A stretch of DNA of 34,603 bases from Roseomonas sp. GC11 (lineage in GTDB: Bacteria; Pseudomonadota; Alphaproteobacteria; Acetobacterales; Acetobacteraceae). Location: positions 1 to 34,603 of the forward strand of contig NZ_JANFNY010000033.1 in NCBI RefSeq assembly GCF_024437745.1, written 5' to 3'. The translations under genes were made by a program, and so were the position numbers. Positions 9,251-16,611 of the stretch are shown here, in pieces (within the stretch, counting starts at the first letter, position 1; the number at the start of each line of letters is the position of its first letter). The notes under the pieces were generated by a model. It ran no database searches. It was not told the DNA's origin and saw only the letters and a list, made by a program, of their open reading frames with translations.

Positions 9251-9295
9251 GGCCCTGCCCTCTTCGGCCGCGCCCTCTTCGGCCGCGCCCTATTC
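9251..9295. repeat. 15-bp tandem repeat, three copies, spanning the permease stop codon
   Basis: Units at 9251, 9266 and 9281 read (plus strand) GGCCNNGCCCTNTTC with few differences. On the minus strand the unit encodes GAAEE-like pentapeptides in the permease frame. The stop TAG occupies the position where the next unit has GAG. Confidence 0.8.
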
Positions 9296-10885
9296 AGCCG
9301 CGCTGGGCTGCACGGCGGCGGGGGGCGCCAGCGGCAGCAGGCCGAGGCGCGGGCAGGCATAGAGCAGCCCGCCCACCAGGGCATAGGCGGCGGCGAGGCC
9401 GGGGGTGACGGCCAACCCCACCGCCGGGCCGTGCATGAAGCCGAAGAAGGTCAGCACCGCCCCGGCCAGGGCGAAGGCCGCGGCCCGGGTGAAGTCGCGC
9501 TCGATGATGAAGACGGCGATGGCGCCGAGGATCAGCCCGCCGAGGATCGAGCCTTCGCCGAGGATGGAGAGGCCCTCATAGAGCACGCCCATGCCGGCCA
9601 TTTTCTCCAGGCCGACGGCGGCGGCGCTGGTGCCGGCGGCGCCCAGGGCGCCATCGATCATCGTCTTGCCCCAGGCGGCGAGGTGCGGCACCAGGGCGAG
9701 CACGATGGCCGGGGCGTGGCGGTGCGGCGTCTCCTGGAAGGCCTGGGCGCCGATCAGCATGCCAATATAGAGCAGGATCGGGCTGATGGCGACGACGGGG
9801 ACGAGGTCGAGCAGCGGCGAGATGATGCCGAGCCAGGTGAGCACCAGCACCGCCGCCCCCGTGGCGGCCGAGTAGCCGATGCGCCCGCCCATCGCCTTCC
9901 AGCCGGGATGGCCGATATAGACGGCGTTGATATAGGGGTTGCCCATCAGGCAGCCGATCAGGCTCACCACGCCATCGGCGGTGAGCACGCGGGTGGTGGG
10001 GTAGCGGTCGCCCGCCACCTCGGCGCTCTCCACATTGTCCATCGCCTCGACGAGATCATAGATGCCGAAGGGGATGGCGGTGACGAGGATGATGCCGAGA
10101 TACTGGAAGCCGCCAAAGACGTGATCGAAGGCGGGCAGCGGCACGGCGAAGCCGATGCCGGAGAGCCCGGCCCAGAGGGCGGAGAGGCTGCGCCCGCCGG
10201 TGGCGAGGCCGAGCGCCGCGGCGCCCCAGGCCACCAGCATGCCGAAGGCGATGGCCACCAGCCCCGCCGGCAGGCCGCGCGGGTAGCGCATGCCGCCGAA
10301 CCAGGCGAGCAGCACAATCGCGAAGCAGACGAGGCCGATCACCGGCGTCATGAACATCTCCAGCGCCGGGCGCATGGAAATGAAGGTGACGGAGACCCCG
10401 GCCAGGGTGCCGAGCAGCGCCGCGCGCGGCGTGATGCGGCGGATGAGGGGCGCGGCGAAGCCGCCGATCATCAGGATGAAGCTCTGGATGAAGACCCAGG
10501 TCAGCCCGGCCTCCCAGCCCTTCACCGGGTCCCCCGTCATGCTGGCGATGGGCAGCATGATGACCAGGGTGACGACGAACATATGCGGCACCGAGATGCC
10601 GGAGGGCAGGGCGCAGACATCATCCCGCCCCGTCTCGCGCGCCAGCCGCCAGGCCAGCCACGCGTAATAGACGGTGGAGAGGCAGAGCATCAGCCCCGCC
10701 GCCGGCAGGATGCGGCCGAAGGTGATGGCGTCGGGCATTTTCAGCACGAAGCGCAGCAGCCCCGTCAGCACCAGCAGGTTGACGAGGATGTTGGTGCCGA
10801 AGCCGAAGAGCGCGTTCCAGTCGCCCGGCGACCAGAGCGGGGGCGACCAGGATGCGGGGGCGGCGCGGGGTGTCGGGGCAGACAT
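9290..10885 (-). CDS. NCS2-type (nucleobase/xanthine-like) membrane permease
   Basis: This 531-aa polytopic inner-membrane protein has about 12-14 hydrophobic segments. The region DNVESAEVAGDRYPTTR followed by GVVSLIGCLMGNPYINAVYIG matches the substrate-site half-helix region of AzgA/NCS2-like transporters. Family members import purines, pyrimidines or related N-heterocycles with protons. The ATG at 10885 is preferred because GAGGAGA lies eight bases upstream; a GTG at 10891 lies too close to it. It follows a cysteine-hydrolase gene with a 55-base gap on the same strand, so the two likely form a transport/hydrolysis operon. The C-terminus ends at a TAG inside a 15-base tandem repeat. Confidence 0.85.
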   Translation of the reverse strand: MSAPTPRAAPASWSPPLWSPGDWNALFGFGTNILVNLLVLTGLLRFVLKMPDAITFGRILPAAGLMLCLSTVYYAWLAWRLARETGRDDVCALPSGISVPHMFVVTLVIMLPIASMTGDPVKGWEAGLTWVFIQSFILMIGGFAAPLIRRITPRAALLGTLAGVSVTFISMRPALEMFMTPVIGLVCFAIVLLAWFGGMRYPRGLPAGLVAIAFGMLVAWGAAALGLATGGRSLSALWAGLSGIGFAVPLPAFDHVFGGFQYLGIILVTAIPFGIYDLVEAMDNVESAEVAGDRYPTTRVLTADGVVSLIGCLMGNPYINAVYIGHPGWKAMGGRIGYSAATGAAVLVLTWLGIISPLLDLVPVVAISPILLYIGMLIGAQAFQETPHRHAPAIVLALVPHLAAWGKTMIDGALGAAGTSAAAVGLEKMAGMGVLYEGLSILGEGSILGGLILGAIAVFIIERDFTRAAAFALAGAVLTFFGFMHGPAVGLAVTPGLAAAYALVGGLLYACPRLGLLPLAPPAAVQPSAAE

Positions 10886-10940
10886 GGGCACGCTCTCCTC
10901 TCGTTGTGCGGGCCGGCTGTGCCAGCCCGGGCATGGCGGT

Positions 10941-11627
10941 TCAGGCGGCGGCGGGGGTGGCGAGGGCGGCGGTGAGGGCCACGCTGTCGGAGACCCAGCC
11001 GAAGATGCCGCCCTGGGCCTTGATCATGGCGAGGCCCAGGGCGTGGAATTCGGGGAAGTAGCTGGCGCAGCAATCGGCCAGGGCGACGCAGCGGAAGCCG
11101 CGGTCATTGCCCTCGCGGATGGTGGTGTGGACGCAGACCTCGGTGGTGACGCCGCCCACCAGCAGCGTCTCGATGCCACGGTTGCGCAGCATCGCCTCCA
11201 GCCCCGTGGCGTGGAAGGCGCCCTTGCCGGGCTTGTCCACCACCGGCTCGCCGGCGATGGGGGCGAGGGCGGGGATGATGTCGTGCCCCGGCTCGCCCTG
11301 GATGAGGATGCGGCCCATCGGCCCCGGATCGCCGATGCGCCGGCCCGGCGCGCCGCGCGCCAGCTTGGCGGGGGGCGCGTCGGAGAGGTCGGGGCGGTGG
11401 CCCTCGCGGGTGTGGATCACCATCACCCCCGCCGCGCGGGCGGCGGCGAGCACGGCCTGGCAGGGGCCGATGGCCGCGTGCAGGCGGGTGACATCATTGC
11501 CGAGCGCCTCGCCGAAGCCGCCGGCCTCGAGGAAATCGCGCTGCATGTCGATGAGGAGCAGGGCGGCGCGCGCGGGGTCGAGCGGCAGCGGCTCCGGTTC
11601 GGCGGGGAGGAGGCGGGGGAGGATCAT
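10941..11627 (-). CDS. isochorismatase-superfamily cysteine hydrolase, biuret-hydrolase-like
   Basis: The family triad is present: Asp27 (LLIDMQRDF), Lys132 (VVDKPGKGAF) and Cys165 (GVTTEVCVHTT). The stretch TTEVCVHTTIREGNDRGF followed by QGGIFGWVSDS resembles what I recall of biuret hydrolases and related amidohydrolases more than true isochorismatases or nicotinamidases. The likely chemistry is cleavage of a C-N amide bond with release of ammonia. It is the first gene of an operon with the NCS2-type permease, suggesting uptake and breakdown of a nitrogen-rich compound. The ATG at 11627 has GGAG at ten bases; an ATG at 11636 is also possible but its GGAG is one base away. The exact substrate is an inference. 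Confidence 0.85.
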   Translation of the reverse strand: MILPRLLPAEPEPLPLDPARAALLLIDMQRDFLEAGGFGEALGNDVTRLHAAIGPCQAVLAAARAAGVMVIHTREGHRPDLSDAPPAKLARGAPGRRIGDPGPMGRILIQGEPGHDIIPALAPIAGEPVVDKPGKGAFHATGLEAMLRNRGIETLLVGGVTTEVCVHTTIREGNDRGFRCVALADCCASYFPEFHALGLAMIKAQGGIFGWVSDSVALTAALATPAAA

Positions 11628-11782
11628 GGCGGGCATGCTCCAGCGTGACGTTTTGATGAAGCAATTTTCGTGCCCGGAATGGCTTTGCCCATGGCGGTTC
11701 CCCGCCCGCCCTGCGGCCGCTAGGCTGGCGCCCAGGATCAGGACGGCGCCGGGGCCAACCGGCGCGGCGGGAGGGCAGGCGG

Positions 11783-12787
11783 ATGCGGGCTGTGGTTCTG
11801 GGGGCCGGGGCGATCGGCGGCTGGCTGGCGGCGGGGCTGGCGCGGGCGGGGCATGAGGTGGGGCTGCTGGCGCGCGGCCGCAGCCTGGAGGCACTGCGCC
11901 GCGATGGCCTCACCCTGGCCGAGGGCGAGGCGGCGGCGCGGTTTTCCCTGCTGGCGACGGATGAGCCGGCGCGCCTCGCCGGGCCGGATCTCCTGGTGCT
12001 GGGGCTGAAGGCGCAGGACCTGCCGGGGGCGCTGCCGCTGATCCAGGCCGTGCTCGGGCCGCGCACCCTGGTGCTGCCGGCGATCAACGGCGTGCCCTGG
12101 TGGTTCCTGGAGACGCGCGGCGGCCCGGCGCGCGGGCGGGTGTTGCAGGCGGTGGACCCGGGCGGCGCCCTGGCCGCCGCGCTGCCGGCCCGGCGCGTGG
12201 TGGGCGCCGTGGTGCATGCGGCGAGCCGGGTGGAGGCGCCGGGCGTCATCCGCCTGGTGAAGGCGGACCGCCTGCTGCTCGGCGACCCCGCCGGCGAGGG
12301 CGCGGCGGCGGCGATCGCCGCGGCCTTCCTGCCCGGCGGCATCCCGGCCGAGGTGGTGCCGGACATCCATGCCGCGGTGTGGAGCAAGCTCTGGGGCAAT
12401 GCCACGATGAACCCGCTGAGTGCCCTGGCCCGCGCCGATTCCGCCCAATTGCTGGGCGATTCCGGGGTGCTGGGGCTGGTCCTGGCGATGATGCGGGAGA
12501 TGGCGGCGCTGGGGGAGCGCCTCGGCCTGCCCGATCTGGGCGAGCCGGAGGCGCGCATCGCCATCACCCGCCGGCTGGGGGCCATCCGCACCTCGATGCT
12601 GCAGGATCTGGAGGCGGGGCGGGCGCTGGAACTCGGCCCGATCCTGGGGGCACTGGTGGAACTGGCGGAGCATGCCGGGCTGCCGGTGCCGGCGCTGGCC
12701 GGGGTGCATGGGCTGGCGCGGCTGCTGGCGGGCAATCTGGGGCTGGGCACGGCCGCGCCGGCGGCGGCCACGCCGGCCCTGGCCTGA
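11783..12787 (+). CDS. 2-dehydropantoate 2-reductase family (PanE/ApbA) oxidoreductase
   Basis: The 334-aa NADPH-dependent ketoacid reductase has a Rossmann motif GAGAIGGW at 7-14, Lys76 (LGLKAQDL), the catalytic-domain motif SKLWGNATMNPLSAL with Lys202 and Asn206, and Glu283 in ALELGPIL, matching the Lys/Asn/Glu set of PanE. It may make pantoate for coenzyme A, but bacteria often carry several paralogs acting on other ketoacids, and no pan genes are nearby. It is divergent from the hydrolase/permease pair, sharing a 155-base promoter region. A purine-rich ribosome binding region (GGGAGGGCAGGCGG) precedes the ATG. A repeat element follows the stop. Confidence 0.85.
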   Translation: MRAVVLGAGAIGGWLAAGLARAGHEVGLLARGRSLEALRRDGLTLAEGEAAARFSLLATDEPARLAGPDLLVLGLKAQDLPGALPLIQAVLGPRTLVLPAINGVPWWFLETRGGPARGRVLQAVDPGGALAAALPARRVVGAVVHAASRVEAPGVIRLVKADRLLLGDPAGEGAAAAIAAAFLPGGIPAEVVPDIHAAVWSKLWGNATMNPLSALARADSAQLLGDSGVLGLVLAMMREMAALGERLGLPDLGEPEARIAITRRLGAIRTSMLQDLEAGRALELGPILGALVELAEHAGLPVPALAGVHGLARLLAGNLGLGTAAPAAATPALA

Positions 12788-12806
12788 GGGCGCGCTGCGC
12801 GCGCGG

Positions 12807-12870
12807 CCTTGAGAGGGGCTTCGCCCCTCTCAAACTCTCCCCACCAAAGGCCTGAGGCCTTTGGAAACCC
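12807..12870 (+). repeat. GC-rich double-hairpin intergenic element, copy 3
   Basis: TTGAGAGGGGC/GCCCCTCTCAA (12809-12833, loop TTC), spacer CAAACTCTCCCC-like as in other copies, then CCAAAGGCCT/AGGCCTTTGG (12844-12864). It is a perfect 64-base inverted match to 2404-2467. It lies downstream of the reductase gene and far upstream of ompA. Confidence 0.9.
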
Positions 12871-12907
12871 CTCGGTCAGGCCTGCCGGGAAAGGGCGGGG
12901 CGCCTTC

Positions 12908-12942
12908 TGGTCACGCTCAAGTCAGCGCCTGGAACGTGACCA
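12908..12942. promoter_or_regulatory. operator-like dyad upstream of the OmpA gene
   Basis: TGGTCACG (12908-12915) and CGTGACCA (12935-12942) form a perfect eight-base dyad, 19 bases apart. An A/T-rich stretch with a smaller dyad (TGTAA/TTACA, 12945-12961) follows directly. These are candidates for regulator binding about 180 bases before the OmpA start; the rest of 12871-13123 shows no gene. Confidence 0.45.
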
Positions 12943-13123
12943 ATTGTAAGGGGATTTTACATGATTCTTCAGGAGCCATTCATAACTGTGTCCTGCGTGC
13001 CACAAGTCCCCTCACAATCGCCGTGATGCGCGATACTCGGCCTTCCAGGCTGTTTTTCGTGCCGCGCGGCTCCTAGCTTGTGCGCCACAGAGTCCGAGAA
13101 CGGACAATGCGAGGATCACTGCC

Positions 13124-14257
13124 ATGACGTTCCGCAATGCGCTGCTGGCCGCCACCCTGCTGGGCCTGCCCCTGCTCTCGCCGCTCGCCGCCCAGGCCCA
13201 GACCACGCCCGTGACGGGCGTCTATATCGGTGCCGGCGGCGGCGTGAACTTCCTCCAGGAGAGCGACCTCGACACCAAGGGCGGCGCCGCCAGCTTCCTG
13301 CGCGGCAACGGCGTCTCGCGCTCCGGCACGGCGGAATTCAGCACCGGCTTCACCGGCGTCCTGGCGCTGGGCTACGGCTTCGGCAACGGCGTGCGCGCTG
13401 AGATCGAGGGCAATTACCGCCAGAACGATGTCGACAAGCTGAGCGGCTATAGTGGCTTCGGCCGCCTGAACAGCAGCGGCACCGCGCGCTCCTATGGCGC
13501 CATGTTCAACGCCTATTACGATTTCCACCAGCTCGGCTGGCCGGTGGTGCCCTATATCGGCGCCGGCGCCGGCTATGTCTGGAACGACTACGACAACGTC
13601 ACCGCCCGCGCCGCCAATGGCGGCAGCCTGACGGTGGATGGCAGTGACGGCCAGTTCGCCTACCAGGGCATCGTGGGCGCCTCGCTGCCGATCACGGCGG
13701 TGCCCGGCCTGGCGGTCACCGCCGAATACCGCTTCCTCGGCACGCTGCAGTCGGAGATCGACAGCACCATCCGCCTGGGCAACACGGTGCAGGCGCGCGG
13801 CAAGACGGAAGTGGACAGCTACAACCACTCCATCATGCTGGGCCTGCGCTACGCCTTCAACCAGCCGGTGCCGCCGGCCCCGGTGCCCGTCGCCGCGCCG
13901 GTCGCCCCGGCCGCCGCGCCGGCCCCGGCCCGCACCTATCTGGTCTTCTTCGACTTCGACCGCGCCGACCTGACGGACCGCGCCCGCCAGATCATCGCCG
14001 AGGCCGCGCAGAATGCCGGCCGCGTGCAGGCGACGCGCATCGAGGTGGCCGGCCATGCCGACCGCTCGGGCACGCCGCAGTACAACCAGCGCCTGTCGCA
14101 GCGCCGCGCCGAGGCCGTGGCGGCGGAACTGGTGCGCCTGGGCGTCGCCCGCACCGCCATCACCGTGCAGGCCTTTGGCGAGAGCCGCCCGCTGGTGCCG
14201 ACCGCCGATGGCGTGCGCGAGCCGCAGAACCGCCGCGTCGAGATCGTCCTGCGCTGA
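13124..14257 (+). CDS. OmpA-family outer-membrane protein
   Basis: This 377-aa protein has a Sec signal peptide (ALLAATLLGLPLLSPLAAQAQ), an eight-strand-type beta-barrel region (about 27-247, with YIGAGGGVNF, GYGFGNGVRAEIEGNYR and MLGLRYAFNQ), a Pro/Ala linker (PVPPAPVPVAAP onwards) and a C-terminal OmpA/MotB peptidoglycan-binding domain (TYLVFFDFDRADLT, GHADRSGTPQYNQRLSQRRA, PQNRRVEIVLR). The Asp in GHAD and Arg in SQRRA are the usual diaminopimelate-binding residues. It should tether the outer membrane to the wall. It is monocistronic: a long regulatory region precedes it and a strong intrinsic terminator begins 24 bases after the stop. Confidence 0.95.
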   Translation: MTFRNALLAATLLGLPLLSPLAAQAQTTPVTGVYIGAGGGVNFLQESDLDTKGGAASFLRGNGVSRSGTAEFSTGFTGVLALGYGFGNGVRAEIEGNYRQNDVDKLSGYSGFGRLNSSGTARSYGAMFNAYYDFHQLGWPVVPYIGAGAGYVWNDYDNVTARAANGGSLTVDGSDGQFAYQGIVGASLPITAVPGLAVTAEYRFLGTLQSEIDSTIRLGNTVQARGKTEVDSYNHSIMLGLRYAFNQPVPPAPVPVAAPVAPAAAPAPARTYLVFFDFDRADLTDRARQIIAEAAQNAGRVQATRIEVAGHADRSGTPQYNQRLSQRRAEAVAAELVRLGVARTAITVQAFGESRPLVPTADGVREPQNRRVEIVLR

Positions 14258-14280
14258 TCCCGGCTTTTTCTCCGGGATGG

Positions 14281-14308
14281 AAAAGGGCGCCTCCGGGCGC
14301 CCTTTTTT
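14281..14308 (+). terminator. intrinsic terminator of the ompA-like gene
   Basis: AAAAGGGCGCC, loop TCCG, then GGCGCCC and a run of six T form a textbook Rho-independent terminator 24 bases after the OmpA stop. It separates ompA from the chemoreceptor array. Confidence 0.93.
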
Positions 14309-14326
14309 GTGGGCGCTGGCGCACGG

Positions 14327-14366
14327 GTTTCACGAAGGGGAAGATTTGACCCTTTTACGGTCCTGG
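14327..14366 (+). promoter_or_regulatory. conserved upstream block of chemoreceptor 1
   Basis: This 40-base block aligns without gaps with 16546-16585 and 18766-18805. Shared positions include TTCA, AA, GGAA, a TA about 15 bases later, TC and GG. It starts 65 bases before the ATG. It is probably the promoter; I cannot name the sigma factor. Confidence 0.5.
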
Positions 14367-14391
14367 CCGAACTTTCGAGAGCGGTCGCGCG

Positions 14392-16479
14392 ATGATCCTG
14401 GGACGGTGGTCCATCCGGACGACGCTGGGTTTGATCCTGGGCAGCATGGGGCTTCTGCTGTTTGCCCTGTCGTCCCTGGGGGTCTGGGGGGCATGGCGGG
14501 ATGCCAGCTCGGCCCGGCGCGTGGCGCAGATGGTGACGATCGGCTCGCACCTCTTCGAGACGGTGCAGAGTGTCCGGCTGGAGCGGGCGGCGATGCTCGC
14601 CGCCCTGGGCGGCGAGGGCCCGGCGGAAGCCGGCCTGCTGGCGCGTGTGGCGCAGTTCCGTGAGGTGGCGAAGGCTTCTGCCCAGCGGGCCATGGCCTTG
14701 CTGGCGGAGGAGGGGCTGCCACAGATGGCCAGCCGGATGCGCGGCGCCAAGGCCGAGATGGAGACGCTGCGCCAGCAGGTGGATGCCGCGATGCGTCTGC
14801 CGCGCAATGCCCGCGCGGCGGATCTGGTGGCGCATACGCTGCGCACCGGCTAGGCCTATATGGATGTCGCGCTGGAACTGGACGGCACGGTCCTCGGCAG
14901 CATCTCGCGGCAAAGCGCCTCGGTGGATTTCCTCCTGAGCCTGCGCAACTCGGCCTGGGCGCTGCGCCTGTCGGGCGGGCTGATGGCGCAGCGGACCGAT
15001 CAGGCCGTCCTGCGGGGGGGCGTGCTGGATGCGACGATCATCGCGCAGAATACCGAGGATCGTGGCCGGGCGCTGCAGGGCTGGGCCCAGATCACCGAGG
15101 CCCTGGCCGTGCCGAACCTGGCCCCGCGCGTGACCCAGGCGATCCGCGCGGCGCAGGCTGCCTTTCCGGACGCCTTCTTCCGCCATCTGGACGAGGTCGT
15201 GCAGCCGCTCCTGGCCGGGCGGCCGGCCACCATGCCGATGGTGGAGTTGCAGCGCCGCAGCTCAACCATGCTGAACCTGGCTGGCGATATCGCCCTGGCC
15301 GCCATGGCCGAGGGCGTGAGCGAAGCGCAGACCCTGGCGGCGTCCAAGGTGCAGCTCCTGGCCCTGCATGCCGCGGTCCTGGTGCTGGCTGTCCTGCTGC
15401 TGGTGGGCGGCTTTGTCCTCGTGATGCGCGGCGTCACCGCGCCGCTGACCGCGATGGCGGCGGCGATGCGCCGGCTGGCCGATCATGACATGAGCGTCGC
15501 CATCCCCGGCCTCGGGCGGCAGGATGAGATTGGTAGCATGGCCGCTGTCGTGGGCGTCTTCCGCGAGAATATGGAAGCCGCCGGCCGCCTCCGCGCCGAG
15601 CAGGAAGCCGCCCGTGCCCAGCGCGAGCGCCGCGCCGAAGCCCTGACAAAGCTGGTGAATGGCTTCCAGGGCCGCATCGGCGAGACGGTGGGCATTCTCT
15701 CCGCCGCCGCCACCGAGCTGGAGGCCACCGCCCGCTCCATGACCTCGACGGCCGGCGAGACGGACCGTCAGGCCGGCGCCGTGGCCGATGCCGCCCAGGA
15801 GGCCAGCGGCGGCGTGCAGACCGTCGCCGCCGCCGCCGAGCAGCTCACCGCCTCGATCGGCGAGATCAACCGGCAGGTCGGCGAGGCCACCAGCGTGACC
15901 AACGAGGCCGTGCAGAGTGCCCAGCGCACCGATGCCACGGTGCGCGCCCTGGCCGAGGCGGCGCAGCGCATCGGCGATGTGGTGCAGCTCATCAGCAATA
16001 TCGCCGGGCAGACCAACCTGCTGGCGCTGAACGCCACCATCGAGGCGGCGCGGGCGGGCGAGGCGGGCAAGGGCTTCGCCGTGGTGGCCTCGGAGGTGAA
16101 GAACCTCGCGGCGCAGACGGCCAGGGCCACCGACGAGATCAGCGGCCAGATCGCCCAGATCCAGGCGGCGACGCAGGAAGCGGTGAACGCCATCCAGTCC
16201 ATCGCCACGACCATCGGCACGGTGAGCAGCATCACCGCCAATATCGCGGCGGCGGTGGAGGAGCAGAGCACGGCGACGGTGGAAATCGCCCGCACGGTGC
16301 AGCGCACGGCCCAGGCCACCAGCACCGTCACCCAGAGCATCGCCGCCGTCAGCCAGGGTGCCAATGAAACCGGCTCCGCCGCCCAGGAGGTGCTGACCGC
16401 CGCCTCCGACCTCTCCCGCCAGTCGGAGCGCCTGAAGCTGGAAGTGGACCAGTTCGTGGGCGAGGTGAAGGCCGCCTGA
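14392..16479 (+). pseudogene. methyl-accepting chemotaxis protein 1, interrupted by an in-frame TAG
   Basis: Read through, this is a 695-codon chemoreceptor colinear with its two neighbours: first membrane helix (about 9-31), long periplasmic region, second helix (about 322-346), HAMP ([18 protein letters not shown]), and a cytoplasmic signalling hairpin with tip [20 protein letters not shown]. At 14851-14853 a TAG stands where the paralogs have CAG (RISQSYMDV in copy 3, GASQTYMDV in copy 2), so one C-to-T change truncates it to 153 aa. The frame then continues without other damage, so the change is recent, a sequencing error, or suppressed. Restart at ATG 14860 would give a 539-aa product lacking the first membrane helix. 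No C-terminal NWETF-type tether is present. Confidence 0.85.
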
Positions 16480-16545
16480 AGGCCACCGCCAGAGGCACGG
16501 AAAGGCGCCAACGGGGCCTGTCCGCCCGGCCTCCCGGGGTGTCGC

Positions 16546-16585
16546 CCTTCATCAAAGGGAAAACCTCCCTCTCCTAGCTTCGTGG
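16546..16585 (+). promoter_or_regulatory. conserved upstream block of chemoreceptor 2
   Basis: Aligns gap-free with the blocks before chemoreceptors 1 and 3 and starts 66 bases before the ATG. Reads TTCATCAAAGGGAAAAC, then a C-rich stretch and CCTAG. Confidence 0.5.
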
Positions 16586-16611
16586 TGTGAGGTTTGGGAG
16601 ATCGTCGCGCC

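Larger units (their letters stand above)
8951..9289. other. 339-base non-coding region upstream of yceI
   Basis: No gene is supported here. It holds the yceI ribosome binding site, two inverted DnaA-box-like nonamers (9096-9104, 9149-9157), a 10-base-pair hairpin (9185-9217) and a 15-base tandem repeat reaching into the end of the permease gene. Frames stay open here only because of the high GC. Confidence 0.6.

Noticed and set aside
12861-13076. Small open frame before ompA
   Set aside because: No ribosome binding site or recognisable protein features; it overlaps the dyads and the end of a repeat element.
14392-16479. Frameshift or stop-codon recoding (pyrrolysine/selenocysteine) in chemoreceptor 1
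   Set aside because: Both parts are in the same frame and paralogs have plain Gln at the site; a nonsense change is simpler.
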